A stretch of 64,000 bases of DNA from JAAYAY01 sp964563135 (GCA_964563135.1 CAZLWV010000008.1:1-64000), one strand, 5' to 3'. Positions 42,688-52,556 are shown, counted from the first letter of the stretch. Program-made: numbers and translations. Notes: generated by a model not told the origin, from the sequence alone.

Positions 42688-45297
42688 ATGGCCATCACGT
42701 TCACCACCGGTCTGCCGGGTCTCGACAAGGTGCTCAAGGGGGTCATGCCCGGCGATAACATCGTCTGGCAGGTCGATTCGGTGGGCGACTACCGGGCCCT
42801 GGTCGCCCCCTACGCCGAGGCGGCCATCCGCACCCACCAGCGCCTCGTCTACTTCCGCTTTGCCTCTCACGAGCAGCTCGTGCCCGACGATTTCGGGGCC
42901 GAGATCCACCACCCGGACCCCAACCTGGGCTTCGAGGCCTTTGTCGGACATGTGCACCGCGTCATCGGCGAGGTGGGCGTCCACGCAATCTACGTCTTCG
43001 ATTGCCTCTCGGAACTGGCCTCGGTGTGGTCGGCGGACCAGATGCTGGGGAACTTCTTTCTCCTGACCTGCCCACGGCTCTACGATTTGGAGACCGTTAC
43101 CTACTTCAGCGTCCTCCGCAACCACCACGCGTCCTTCGCGGTCAATCCGATCACCAATACGACCCAGTTCCTGCTGGACGCCTTCCGCTACGAGGGCAAG
43201 ATCTATATCCGGCCGATCAAGGTCCAGCATCGCTCCGTCCACTCCATGAACACCCTTCACGTCTGGGAGGGGGATGAGTTTCGCCCCATCACCAGCAGCG
43301 CCGTGATTTCCGAGGTCCTGGCATCCAGCCGCTGGCCGGGGCTGCGCGCCGACTCGCGGGTGGGGTTCTGGCGTCGCCTGTTCCACGAAGCCCAGCAAAC
43401 CTGGGAGGACGCCCGTGCCGGCAGTTGCCCTCCGGAGCAGGAAAAGGAGGTCTTCGAGAGGCTCAGCCGGATGGTCCTTTCGCGTGATGAGGGCATGCTC
43501 CGCCTGGTCCACCGCTATCTCAGCCTCGCCGACATCCTCGAGATCCACGACCGCATGGTCGGCATCGGCCTGATCGGAGGAAAAGCTCTGGGGATGCTGC
43601 TGGCCCGGGCGATCCTCAAACACAACCGCCCGCGACTCTGGAGATTGCTGGAGCTGCACGACTCGTTCTACATCGGCTCCGACGTGTTTTACACCTTTCT
43701 GATCCGCAACAAGGTCTGGTGGATCCGCCAGCGCCATCGCGATCCCACGAACCTCCTGGAAGGGCTGGACGAAGCCCGCACGCTGATCCTCAAGGGGCAG
43801 TTCCCCGATTACACCATGGACCAGTTCCAGGCCATGCTCGATTACTTCGGAGAATCGCCCTACATCGTCCGTTCCAGCTCGCTCCTGGAAGACGCCTACG
43901 GCAACGCCTTTGCCGGCAAGTACGACAGCGTGTTCTGCGTCAACCAGGGAACCCGCGAGGAGCGGCTGGCCGCCCTCCTCGACACGGTGCGGACCGTCTA
44001 TGCCAGCGCCATGAGCGAGAAAGCCCTCCGCTACCGCGTCGCCCGGGGGCTGCTCGACCGCGACGAGCAGATGGCCCTCCTGGTCATGCGGGTCTCCGGC
44101 GAACGCTATGCCGACAAGTGCCTGGCCCACGTGGCCGGGGTCGGCTTCTCGTTCAACCCCTACGTCTGGCACAAAGACATCGATCCCCACGCCGGCGTCG
44201 TCCGGCTCGTGTTCGGACTGGGCACGCGGGCCGTCGACCGCTCCGACGACGACTACACCCGGCTCGTGGCCCTCAACGCTCCCTCCCGCCGTCCCGAGGC
44301 GAACTTCGACGAGGTCTGCGAATACTCCCAGCGCCGCGTCGACTTCCTCGATTTCACCCGCAATCGGTTCACCTCCGGACACTTCCACGACCTGGTCGAC
44401 GAGGTACCCGGTTTGCCGCTGGACATGGTCGCCTCCCGCGACGACTCAACCTTCCGCGAAACCGGCAAGAGCCACTATGTCCTGACCTTCGACGGCCTTC
44501 TGACGCGGACCCCGTTCGTGGACGACATGCGCGAGATGCTCCAGGCGCTTCAAGAGGCCTACGAGCACCCGGTGGATGTCGAGTTCACCGCCAACTTTCT
44601 CCCCGACGGCAAGTACCGGATCAACCTGCTTCAGTGCCGGCCGCTCCAGGTCCAGGGCGCCAAGAGCATGACGCTCCCCACCTTCGATCCGGACAAGACG
44701 CAGCGGATCGTCGAGGCCCACGGGGCAATCATCGGGCCCAGCCGCGTCCAGCGCTTGGATCGTTTCATCTACGTCGTTCCCGGGTACTACGGCGAACTGC
44801 CCATCAAGGATCGCTACGAAGTGGCCCGGCTTCTGGGACGGATCAATCAGGCCAGCCCCAGGCAGGGAGGCACGACGATGCTTCTGGGTCCGGGCCGCTG
44901 GGGCACGTCCAGCCCGGAACTCGGCGTGCCCGTCCATTTCTCCGAGATCAGCCAGGTCTCCGTCCTCTGCGAAATCGTCACCATGCGGGAGAGCCTCATT
45001 CCCGACGTGTCGCTGGGAACCCACTTCCTCAACGAGCTGGTGGAGATGAACATCCTCTATATCGCCCTGTTTCCCAAGCAGAAGGGCAATTATCTTCACG
45101 AGGGTTTCTTTCTGGACGCCCGGAACCGGCTCGCCGAGATCGTTCCCGGCTCGGAGCGGTGGCAGGAGATGATTCGCGTCGTCGACCCCCGGGACGTGCT
45201 TCCCGAGGGCCGAACGGTGCTGCTGGTGGCCGACGCCGGCCGGCAGAAAGCCCAGATGATTGCCGTCTGCGATGAGGACGTTTCTTCCATCGCCTGA
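42688..45297 (+). CDS. PEP/pyruvate-binding (PEP-synthase-like) protein with degenerate KaiC-like N-terminus
   Basis: 869 aa from ATG 42688 (MAITFTTGLPGLDKVLKGVM). The N-terminal 215 or so residues follow the KaiC/RecA pattern (TGLPGLDKVLKGVMPGDNIV) but the Walker A P-loop is replaced by QVDSVGDY, so this part should not hydrolyse ATP. From about residue 290 (GIGLIGGKALGMLLARA) and 390 (YIVRSSSLLEDAYGNAFAGK) it matches the ATP-grasp-like nucleotide-binding half of pyruvate-phosphate dikinases. The phosphohistidine swivel and PEP-binding domains of true PEP synthase are not seen. It therefore may be a signalling or phosphotransfer protein; substrate unknown. The frame is open to 42520, but nothing family-like precedes 42688. 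Confidence 0.82.
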   Translation: MAITFTTGLPGLDKVLKGVMPGDNIVWQVDSVGDYRALVAPYAEAAIRTHQRLVYFRFASHEQLVPDDFGAEIHHPDPNLGFEAFVGHVHRVIGEVGVHAIYVFDCLSELASVWSADQMLGNFFLLTCPRLYDLETVTYFSVLRNHHASFAVNPITNTTQFLLDAFRYEGKIYIRPIKVQHRSVHSMNTLHVWEGDEFRPITSSAVISEVLASSRWPGLRADSRVGFWRRLFHEAQQTWEDARAGSCPPEQEKEVFERLSRMVLSRDEGMLRLVHRYLSLADILEIHDRMVGIGLIGGKALGMLLARAILKHNRPRLWRLLELHDSFYIGSDVFYTFLIRNKVWWIRQRHRDPTNLLEGLDEARTLILKGQFPDYTMDQFQAMLDYFGESPYIVRSSSLLEDAYGNAFAGKYDSVFCVNQGTREERLAALLDTVRTVYASAMSEKALRYRVARGLLDRDEQMALLVMRVSGERYADKCLAHVAGVGFSFNPYVWHKDIDPHAGVVRLVFGLGTRAVDRSDDDYTRLVALNAPSRRPEANFDEVCEYSQRRVDFLDFTRNRFTSGHFHDLVDEVPGLPLDMVASRDDSTFRETGKSHYVLTFDGLLTRTPFVDDMREMLQALQEAYEHPVDVEFTANFLPDGKYRINLLQCRPLQVQGAKSMTLPTFDPDKTQRIVEAHGAIIGPSRVQRLDRFIYVVPGYYGELPIKDRYEVARLLGRINQASPRQGGTTMLLGPGRWGTSSPELGVPVHFSEISQVSVLCEIVTMRESLIPDVSLGTHFLNELVEMNILYIALFPKQKGNYLHEGFFLDARNRLAEIVPGSERWQEMIRVVDPRDVLPEGRTVLLVADAGRQKAQMIAVCDEDVSSIA

Positions 45298-45386
45298 CAG
45301 CTCGCCCGATCGCCAGAAACTTGCCGAACATGACCGAAAGGGTTTGGCAAAGACCCCGCTACAGCCTACAACCCCAAGACAACGGC

Positions 45387-45403
45387 CAGGTTAACAGAAC
45401 CTG
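45387..45403. repeat. Short hairpin after the PEP-synthase-like gene
   Basis: CAGGTT (45387-45392) and AACCTG (45398-45403) around 5 nt. Weak and without a T-tract; possibly the border of the transposase remnant. Confidence 0.25.
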
Positions 45404-45520
45404 ACCCTTGAACAGCTTCAAACCAAGGGGCAGTATGGATGGTGCGCCCTGCCCGACCACGTTCACGCCATCGTCTGGTTTCCGGTCCCGGGCCAGTTGA
45501 GCGTCTTCGAGCGATGTGCG
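45395..45520 (+). pseudogene. Remnant of an HUH/Y1 (REP-associated) transposase
   Basis: In the plus frame between an in-frame TAA at 45392-45394 and about 45520, the translation contains GWCALPDHVHAIVWFPVPGQ. This is the HUH motif block of REP-associated tyrosine transposases (PDHVHxxVxF followed by GQLS). No start codon and no Tyr-containing C-terminal helix remain. It is squeezed between the 3' ends of two convergent genes. Found by motif memory, not by search. Confidence 0.6.
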
Positions 45521-45530
45521 CCTCTTCGGC

Positions 45531-47600
45531 TCACACATACACCCTCCGGTGATAAACCCACCATTCGAACAGCAGCAGCAGGAAACCTGCCAGAAGGATG
45601 TACTTCCAGAACTCCTTGCGGGCCGACTCCCAGCTCGAAGTCCGGCCTTGGACGGGTACATGGCCCACCTGGATCTGCTGCCGCACGGCGATGTCGCTTT
45701 CGGCCTTGTCGAACAGATTCACCGAGAAGTAGTCGATCGGCTTCCCGTCGCTCCGTACCTCGTAGATGCCTAGTTCCTCGGTGCCGGTGAACTTTCCCCG
45801 GCCGAGCTTGCCGACGGGCACCTTGGCCCGCTCGCCGCTCGGACTGAGCACTTCCAGGGGCCTGTCGGGCACCGGCCCTTGCAGATCCACCCGGCCACCC
45901 GCCTGGGCCGAGAGCGAATCGAGCCCCCCCTGCCCGCCGCCGAAATACTGGAGCAGGTTCAGCGTGAACACGGGGAAACTGGAACGCCCCTGCCAGTTGG
46001 TCGTCGCCCGCAACCGCTCGGCTCCGTCCTTGTCGGCGGTCTTCTCAACGAACGGAAAGGCGAGAACCAGGTCCTCGAACCCCTCTCGCGGCGCGATTGC
46101 CATCATGGGCCCCAAATGCGAATCCATCAGGATGCTGCCTCCCGTCGGAACCTTGATCGGAGCGGCTTCCGCAATCAGCACGTTGTCCATGGCAATCCAC
46201 TGGGTGAGCGGGTGCGACGAGTCGATATCGATGATCCGCGGCCCTTCCACACGCTGTTCCGCCTGCCAGACGTCGATCCGGCGAGGCTTGCCCTCGGGCG
46301 TCTCGGCAGCCACTTCAACCGCCGTGGTCGGCAGCGCACCCAGAAAGAAGGTGTTGGCGTGCGGCATCGTCTTGGGGCGGCAGCGATCGTAGATCACCAG
46401 GTCGTAGGCCCCCACGGCCTCGCGCTGGTGGTACTCGCTCTTCTCGTCGGCGAGCACGTCCGGCGACTGGATCGTCACGTTCGCCAGCTTCGAGGCCAGC
46501 CCCGTACTCAGCGCAAACTTGAGCGCCTCGCAGCCGGGGGTAACCAGGAGCACGTTGGCCGGGCGGTTCTTCCGCGCCACGATCCAGGCCTCGTTGTCCA
46601 ACGCGAACTGATCCTTGAGTGCCGCCCCCTCGGCCGTGAAGAACTCCGCCTTGGTGATCGTCAACTTGAGCTTGCCGGTCTCGAACCCCCCCAGGTCACT
46701 GCGGACCACGGCGCTCTCGCCCGGCCCGATCTCGTACCGGCCCGCGTCGAGCCGCTGGCCGTCCACGTGAAACTCCACCTCCACCACCGCCTGTGCCTTG
46801 CTGGAATTCTCCACACGCCCGAAGGCCTGCATCTGATCGGGACGCGCCTCGTTGCGGCGCACGTTGAAGACGGCGATCCCCACGTTGGCGGCTTCGTCGG
46901 TGCCGATCGGCGTGTAGACCGGATCCAGATTTCCCAGGGGGATGGTCGTTTCCGGAAACTTGCCGTCGCTGAAGATATAGAGCGTCGCCGGCTTCGCTTC
47001 CGCCACCTGGACGTCCGTCGCGTCGTTGGCATTGCGCCCGGGGTTGGCCAGGCCGGAGGCCACCTTGATCGCCTCCGAAAGCGACGTCGACCGCGCCGTC
47101 GGCTTGATCTCGTCCACGCTCCGCAGCAGCGCCCGCCGGTTCTCGGTAAACATCTGCTCGACTTTCGGCGTGTTGGAGAAACTCACCACCATCGCCACGT
47201 CCCCCGGCTGCATGAGCTCGATCGCCTCGCGGGCCGAGCGCTTGGCGGCCTCCAGCCGCGAGCTTTCCACGTCGGTCGACTGCATGCTCGCCGAATTGTC
47301 GATGAGGAAGATGAACCGGCTCCCCCGCAGAGTCGAGCCCTTCATCCCCGGCCGGAGAACCGCCAGCATGACCAGCAGCACCAGGAGAAGCTGCAGGAAC
47401 AAGAGCAGGTTGCGCCGCAGGCGCTGCCAGATCGTGTTGACGTGGAGATCCTCGATCGACTTGTGCCACAGATACGTGCTCGGCACCTCCAGCGGGCGGC
47501 GTTTCAGCTTCAGAAAATACAGCGCGATGATCGCCGGTGGAACCGCCGCCAGGATCAGCCATTGCCACCACGAAAGCATGTTCATCAGGCTCGGCAACAT
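45531..47600 (-). CDS. BatA-type VWA membrane protein
   Basis: 689 aa from ATG 47600, whose A overlaps the DUF58 gene's TGA. N-terminal membrane segments (WWQWLILAAVPPAIIALYFL; NLLLFLQLLLVLLVMLAVL) are of the BatA kind. A VWA domain with an intact MIDAS motif follows (FLIDNSASMQ). The long C-terminal part is beta-rich and the protein ends in another membrane segment (YILLAGFLLLLFEWW). Last gene of a five-gene operon. Related proteins in the Bacteroides aerotolerance (Bat) operon assemble on membranes with a MoxR ATPase. Confidence 0.88.
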   Translation of the reverse strand: MLPSLMNMLSWWQWLILAAVPPAIIALYFLKLKRRPLEVPSTYLWHKSIEDLHVNTIWQRLRRNLLLFLQLLLVLLVMLAVLRPGMKGSTLRGSRFIFLIDNSASMQSTDVESSRLEAAKRSAREAIELMQPGDVAMVVSFSNTPKVEQMFTENRRALLRSVDEIKPTARSTSLSEAIKVASGLANPGRNANDATDVQVAEAKPATLYIFSDGKFPETTIPLGNLDPVYTPIGTDEAANVGIAVFNVRRNEARPDQMQAFGRVENSSKAQAVVEVEFHVDGQRLDAGRYEIGPGESAVVRSDLGGFETGKLKLTITKAEFFTAEGAALKDQFALDNEAWIVARKNRPANVLLVTPGCEALKFALSTGLASKLANVTIQSPDVLADEKSEYHQREAVGAYDLVIYDRCRPKTMPHANTFFLGALPTTAVEVAAETPEGKPRRIDVWQAEQRVEGPRIIDIDSSHPLTQWIAMDNVLIAEAAPIKVPTGGSILMDSHLGPMMAIAPREGFEDLVLAFPFVEKTADKDGAERLRATTNWQGRSSFPVFTLNLLQYFGGGQGGLDSLSAQAGGRVDLQGPVPDRPLEVLSPSGERAKVPVGKLGRGKFTGTEELGIYEVRSDGKPIDYFSVNLFDKAESDIAVRQQIQVGHVPVQGRTSSWESARKEFWKYILLAGFLLLLFEWWVYHRRVYV

Positions 47601-48493
47601 CAGCGCACCAGTCCTCGCTCCCGCAGGTACCCGCTGATCAGTCGGTCGATCGGCACGTCGTTTCTCGCCGGAAAATACAGAATCCCCCGCCGGTTGCAGA
47701 AATCGCGGGCCTGCTCCATGAAGGCGCTCAGCGTCCGCTTGTAGCGCTTCAGCAGCGGCGCCGTGACCGTCACTTCCGCCACATCGCCGTCCTCGCAGTC
47801 GATCAGCCGCAGATCTCCCTGCAGCTCCGGCTCAAACTCCTCCACCGACAGCAGATGGATCAGGTAGATGTCGAAGTCCTGGGCCAGCAGGTAGCGCAGG
47901 GCCTGCTCGTAACCCGACTTGTCCATCAGGTCGGTGATCAGAACCAGGATCCCCTTCCCCGAGTTGCGGACGCAGAAACTCTTGGCCGCCTCGGCGAGCG
48001 AGAACTCCTCGGTGGGCTCCAGACCCTCCAGATGCTCCAGCATCCGCCACAACTGGTGACGGCCGCGGAGCGCCGGGGCCGGATGGGCGGCCGACTGGCC
48101 CATCGACAGCACCTTGACCCGGTCCCCGCGCACCAGGCCGATGAATCCCAGCGCGGCCGCCAGCCGCTGCGCGTAGCGAAACTTGGTTGGCTCGCCGAAA
48201 TTCATCGAAGGGCTCGAATCCACCAGCGCATAGAAGTGGAGGTCCTCCTCTTCCAGGAACATCTTCAGGAACAAACGGTCCAGCCGGGCGTAGGTGTTCC
48301 AGTCGATGAACCGCAGGTCGTCGCCGGGCACGTAATTGCGGAAATCGGCAAACTCCACGCTCTGCCCCTTGCGCCGGCTGCGCCGTTCGCCTTTCATCCG
48401 CCCGCGGAAGATCTTCCGGCTCACCAGCTCCATCTGTTCGAGCTTGGCCAGCAGGTCGGGGCTCAGCAGATCGCCGTTGGTGTTCGTTGCCAT
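47600..48493 (-). CDS. DUF58 protein
   Basis: 297 aa from ATG 48493 (MATNTNGDLLSPDLLAKLEQ). DUF58 signature: KGERRSRRKGQSVEFADFRN and YVPGDDLRFIDWNTYARLD, then a VWA-like fold (ALVDSSPSMNFGEPTKFRYA) without a proven metal site. Cytoplasmic. It lies 2 bp after the MoxR stop and shares its last base with the BatA start, so translation is coupled. The family always accompanies MoxR ATPases; its exact role is unknown. Confidence 0.93.
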   Translation of the reverse strand: MATNTNGDLLSPDLLAKLEQMELVSRKIFRGRMKGERRSRRKGQSVEFADFRNYVPGDDLRFIDWNTYARLDRLFLKMFLEEEDLHFYALVDSSPSMNFGEPTKFRYAQRLAAALGFIGLVRGDRVKVLSMGQSAAHPAPALRGRHQLWRMLEHLEGLEPTEEFSLAEAAKSFCVRNSGKGILVLITDLMDKSGYEQALRYLLAQDFDIYLIHLLSVEEFEPELQGDLRLIDCEDGDVAEVTVTAPLLKRYKRTLSAFMEQARDFCNRRGILYFPARNDVPIDRLISGYLRERGLVR

Positions 48494-48495
48494 GT

Positions 48496-49482
48496 TTAAG
48501 CTTCGTCTTTCTCGGGAACCTGCTCCAGCAGCTCCAGCAGCACCTGGTCGGGCTGGATCCCTTCGGCCTGGGCCTCGAAGTTGACGATGATCCGGTGCCG
48601 CAGCGACGGCAGAAACACCCGCCGCAGATCCTCGAAACTCACGTTGTACCTGCCGTCGAGCAGGGCCCGCACCTTGGCCGTCAGGGCCAGAGCCTGGGCG
48701 GCTCGCGGACTGGCCCCCCAGCGGATGAACTTGTTCGTCGCCGGCAAGGCGAACTGCCCCTGCGGATGCGTGGCCAGAACCAGGCGCACAAGGTAGTCGC
48801 GCAGGTGGTCGGCCAGGATCACCTCGCGAATCAGACCCTGCCATTTGAGAATCTCCTGGCCGTCCATCACCTTGGCCGGTTCGACGATCTCTCGCCGGGT
48901 CGTCCGATCGACGATCGTTGCCAGTTGCTCGCGATTCGAGTAACCCACCTCGAGCTTGAACAGGAACCGGTCGAGCTGCGCCTCCGGCAGCGGATACGTC
49001 CCTTCCTGCTCGATCGGGTTCTGGGTGGCCATCACCAGGAACGGCTTCTTGAGCTCGTAGCGGGTGCCGGCGGCCGTGACGGACCCTTCCTGCATCGTCT
49101 CGAGCATTGCCGACTGGGTCTTGGGGGTGGCGCGGTTGATTTCGTCCGCCAGGCAGATCTGCGTGAAGATCGGCCCCTGCNNNNNNNNNNNNNNNNNNNN
49201 NNNNNNNNNNNNNNNNNNNNNNNNNNNNNNNNNNNNNNNNNNNNNNNNNNNNNNNNNNNNGGCGAACAGGTCGAGCACCTGGGCCAGCGTCCGAACCAGC
49301 AGGGTCTTGCCGAGCCCCGGCACACCTTCCAGAAGGCAATGCCCGCCCACGAACAGGCAGGTAAGAACACCATGGACGATCTCCTCGTGACCCACGATCA
49401 CCCGTCCGATCTGCTCCTGGATGGCGGTGTAGCGCTGCTTGAACTCTTCCGCACGGCGCTCCATGGTTTCGGCAAGACTCAT
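48496..49482 (-). CDS. MoxR-family AAA+ ATPase (internal assembly gap)
   Basis: Start ATG 49482 (MSLAETMERRAEEFKQRYTA). Walker A GVPGLGKTLLVRTLAQ and Walker B ICLADEINRATPKTQSAML are both present. Sensor and arginine regions follow (MATQNPIEQEGTYPLPEAQL). The segment between them, normally about 34 residues, is replaced by 80 N, so the gap is probably a little short and the true sequence should be checked. The gene lies in the NHL-VWA-MoxR-DUF58-BatA operon. Chaperone-like ATPase expected to act on the neighbouring VWA proteins. Confidence 0.9.
   Translation of the reverse strand: MSLAETMERRAEEFKQRYTAIQEQIGRVIVGHEEIVHGVLTCLFVGGHCLLEGVPGLGKTLLVRTLAQVLDLFAXXXXXXXXXXXXXXXXXXXXXXXXXXXQGPIFTQICLADEINRATPKTQSAMLETMQEGSVTAAGTRYELKKPFLVMATQNPIEQEGTYPLPEAQLDRFLFKLEVGYSNREQLATIVDRTTRREIVEPAKVMDGQEILKWQGLIREVILADHLRDYLVRLVLATHPQGQFALPATNKFIRWGASPRAAQALALTAKVRALLDGRYNVSFEDLRRVFLPSLRHRIIVNFEAQAEGIQPDQVLLELLEQVPEKDEA
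49181..49260. other. Assembly gap (80 N)
   Basis: 80 unknown bases inside the MoxR gene. Family comparison suggests about 100 bases are missing. Confidence 0.99.
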
Positions 49483-49544
49483 AGAAGTGTCCCATTGAGT
49501 TGTCAGTTTCGGATCTCGACATTCGGTGGTTCGATACTCGAACT

Positions 49545-52500
49545 TCACCCCTGCTTTCCCTTATCTTTCCAGGCCTTCCTCTTCGCCTGGAGCAACCGCG
49601 AGGTGTAGCTGTCCTCCTCGGGCTTCTCCTGGTCGGCCAGGCTCGGAGCCTGGGCCTTCGTGTCGAGCGTTTCGGAGGGCGGAGCGGCCAGATCGATGGG
49701 TCGGTCCGTCTCCGCGGTCTTCGACGCCTCGAATCGAGCGGCGGCTCGAAGCTGCTCGACCTGTCCGGCAACCTCCGCCTTGCGGCTGCGCAGGCGGTCG
49801 ATCGTCTCCACCTGCGGCGCCGGCAACTCCCGCCGCGACAGCCTGGCGCTCACCCGGGCGGCCAGCGCCGGAACCCACGCGAAGTTCACCTGCACCCGCC
49901 GCACGAACACATCGAGAAACAGCAGCCACGCCGCCGCCAACACGACCAGGAACCAGATGTCCTGGCTGCTGAACGCCCTGGCCAGGTCGTGGCGGAACGT
50001 GTCGAACTCGAGCAGGCCGGTCATGTTGCTGGCCCGATCGATCGGCGGGAGCAGCTTGCCCGGCTTGCCCCCCTTCGGCTCCAGGATCGGAAGCTGGCCG
50101 AGAAGCGCCTCGTTGGCCTCGCGATTGCGGAACTCGTCGCTGTAGGGAATGTTCAAGCCCGTTCGCAGCGGAGCCATCTCGGCGCCGGGACTCACTACCA
50201 CGAAGTAGGATCCCGCATCGCGGCCGGCAAAGGAACCCTGGTATCGTCCCGGCGCGGTCTGTTCGAGCTTCAGCTCCATCGGCTCAAGGTTGGGGCCGAC
50301 GACCGTGCCCGTCATGTTGAGGAAATTCACGAACTCGTCGTTCTTGTCCAGGGCGTTGACAATGACTTCGATCTGCCCGTCCTTCTCCTCCGTCGAGACG
50401 CTGAACTTCCCCTCGTCCCCCAACGGGCGCATCGACCAGATGATCATCTGGCTGAACAGCTTGTCATAGTTCTCCCATCCGGTCCAGCGGGTGGCATAGC
50501 GTTTGCCCACATCCGTGGTGTAGGCGACGGTCCGGCCCAGGCCATAGGTCCAGCTCGCCAGAATGGTGCGGTTCTTCTCCGGGCCCGGCAGGGGCGAGAC
50601 GAGCGATACTTCAACCAGCGGGTTCTCCTTGACGGTGGTCAGCACGTAGCCGGTGATCGCCGGCAGGGGCCCCTCGACTCCGCGAACCATCTCGTGGGGG
50701 AAACGGAGCTCCGGCTGCACCCCGGCCGCGTTCTCGTAGATCAGCGGCTGGGCCACCCGGCGGGCCTCGCGCTGGAAGATCTTGGGCAGGGCGTTGGCGC
50801 TGCGGACCGCATAGTACTTGCCCCCCAGCTTCTTGGCCAGGTCGGCCAGCAGCGCGCTTTCCGCCGGTCCGTGGGTGCCCACCGCCACGGTCGACACGGT
50901 CACGTTCAGATCCTTCAAGGCCTTGATCGAGCCGGCGCTCGGCGCGCTGGGATCGCCGTCGCTGATCACGATCATGTGCTTCACGGCGGCGTCGCGAAGG
51001 CTGGCGAATCCCTGCTGGGCCATGACCATGGCTGGATCGAATTGCGGCATGTCGCCGGGCGCCATCCTGCTGATCAGCCCGAGCATGACGTTGCGGTTCG
51101 GGCCCACGGTCGCCAGCCCGGGCTTCCACAGCCACTTGGTGGAGGCCATGTTGTCGTAATGAAGCACGCCGCAGTAGTCGCTCGGCCCGAGGGCCTTCAT
51201 GGCCTCCTCGGCGATCTTCTTCTGCCAGTAGTTGCCCTGCGCCATCTCGGAGGCGTGCATCATCATCACCAGCGCGCCCCGCGGAACCACCTTGGCGGCC
51301 TTGATCTGGAAATCGACCGGCATGGCCTTCTCCAGCGACGTGTTCGTCCAGCCGCCGGCGCCGAAGCCGTTCGGCGCTCCCATCATCACCAGCCCGCCGC
51401 CAAGCTGCTGCGTATTCCTCACCAGCATCTCGATCTGGGCATCGGTGAAGTTCTCACGCGGCACGTTGGCCAGCACCACCGTGTCGTACTGCTGAAGCTG
51501 GCCCAGATCGGTGAACGGCAGCTCCCCGCTCCGCACGTCCACTTCAATGTTCTGCCGCTCCAGAGCCTGCACCAGCGTTTCGTATTCGCCCGCGCTGTCG
51601 GCGTCCTCGATCAGCAGCACCTGCCCCTTGCCGCGAATGTAGCTGAACGTCGTGGCGACGTTGTTCTGCTGCATCGCGTCGTCTTCCGCCTTCTCGGGCA
51701 CGAATTTCGCCTCGTAGCGGTGAAAACCCACTTCCTCGATCTTCTGCCGTACTTCGAACACCTGCTTGCCGGGCTCCAGCGTGACCGCCTCCTCGCTGAC
51801 CACGTCCTCCCCCCGGCGCACGACCAGCGTGCCGCGGACGGCCCCGTCGTCGCCGGCCGTCGGCTCGGTGAGGTTCGTCACCACGACCCTCAGGTCAAAA
51901 GGATGCCCCTTGCGGATATTGCCGGCAGCGGCCACGCGCTCCACCACCACCTCGCCGCGCCGGTCGTAGAGGACCGGCACGACATCGATCCCCACCCCGT
52001 CCTCGATCACGTGCTCCGCCTGCTTGAGCGCATCGCCGATATTCTCGTTCCCGTCGCTGACCACCACGATCCGCTTGGCCGCCTCTTCCGGAAACGACGC
52101 CTGGGCCAGGCGAATGGCCGCCGAAAGGTTCGTAAACTCCTGGTCCAGCAGGCTCTCGATCAATTGCGTCAACTGCACGTCATCGTCAAACGGGGGAATC
52201 TCGATCGCCGCCTCGCGCCCGAACACGATCACCCCGGCAAGGTCGTTGTCCTGGCGGTGCCTGCGGATCTCTTCGTTGACATATTCGATCATCGCCTGAC
52301 GCTGCTCGACCGGAATACTCAACGACTGGTCGAGCAGATAGATCACCGTCAGCCGGTTGCTGATCCGCACCATCTGGACTTCAGCCAGGGCAAGAGTGAA
52401 GGCCACCAGAATCAGCGTGCGCAGCGACAAGGCCAGAATCCGCCGCAGGCGGCCCAGCGGCGCCAGCCCCCGGTAGCTGAACCACCATAGTACCGGTATC

Positions 52501-52556
52501 ACCAGCAACAGCAGGAGATACCACGGCGACTCGAATGTGATTCGATAGTCAAACAT
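49545..52556 (-). CDS. Large membrane VWA protein with glutamine-amidotransferase-like region
   Basis: 1003 aa from ATG 52556 (MFDYRITFESPWYLLLLLVI). Two membrane segments at the N-terminus, then a VWA domain with an intact MIDAS (YLLDQSLSIP). A central class-I glutamine-amidotransferase-like fold has no catalytic Cys visible (VLLIEDADSAGEYETLVQAL; MMGAPNGFGAGGW). A second VWA-like part (HMIVISDGDPSAPSAG) and a C-terminal membrane segment (IWFLVVLAAAWLLFLDVFV) follow. Its start overlaps the NHL gene's stop by 8 bp, a sign of coupling. Planctomycete genomes often carry such large VWA proteins in MoxR operons; function unknown. Confidence 0.85.
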   Translation of the reverse strand: MFDYRITFESPWYLLLLLVIPVLWWFSYRGLAPLGRLRRILALSLRTLILVAFTLALAEVQMVRISNRLTVIYLLDQSLSIPVEQRQAMIEYVNEEIRRHRQDNDLAGVIVFGREAAIEIPPFDDDVQLTQLIESLLDQEFTNLSAAIRLAQASFPEEAAKRIVVVSDGNENIGDALKQAEHVIEDGVGIDVVPVLYDRRGEVVVERVAAAGNIRKGHPFDLRVVVTNLTEPTAGDDGAVRGTLVVRRGEDVVSEEAVTLEPGKQVFEVRQKIEEVGFHRYEAKFVPEKAEDDAMQQNNVATTFSYIRGKGQVLLIEDADSAGEYETLVQALERQNIEVDVRSGELPFTDLGQLQQYDTVVLANVPRENFTDAQIEMLVRNTQQLGGGLVMMGAPNGFGAGGWTNTSLEKAMPVDFQIKAAKVVPRGALVMMMHASEMAQGNYWQKKIAEEAMKALGPSDYCGVLHYDNMASTKWLWKPGLATVGPNRNVMLGLISRMAPGDMPQFDPAMVMAQQGFASLRDAAVKHMIVISDGDPSAPSAGSIKALKDLNVTVSTVAVGTHGPAESALLADLAKKLGGKYYAVRSANALPKIFQREARRVAQPLIYENAAGVQPELRFPHEMVRGVEGPLPAITGYVLTTVKENPLVEVSLVSPLPGPEKNRTILASWTYGLGRTVAYTTDVGKRYATRWTGWENYDKLFSQMIIWSMRPLGDEGKFSVSTEEKDGQIEVIVNALDKNDEFVNFLNMTGTVVGPNLEPMELKLEQTAPGRYQGSFAGRDAGSYFVVVSPGAEMAPLRTGLNIPYSDEFRNREANEALLGQLPILEPKGGKPGKLLPPIDRASNMTGLLEFDTFRHDLARAFSSQDIWFLVVLAAAWLLFLDVFVRRVQVNFAWVPALAARVSARLSRRELPAPQVETIDRLRSRKAEVAGQVEQLRAAARFEASKTAETDRPIDLAAPPSETLDTKAQAPSLADQEKPEEDSYTSRLLQAKRKAWKDKGKQG

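Noticed and set aside
49500..52490. 996-aa plus-strand open frame opposite the VWA gene
   Set aside because: His/Arg/Gln/Leu-rich shadow frame typical of GC-rich DNA; the minus strand encodes a coherent VWA protein.
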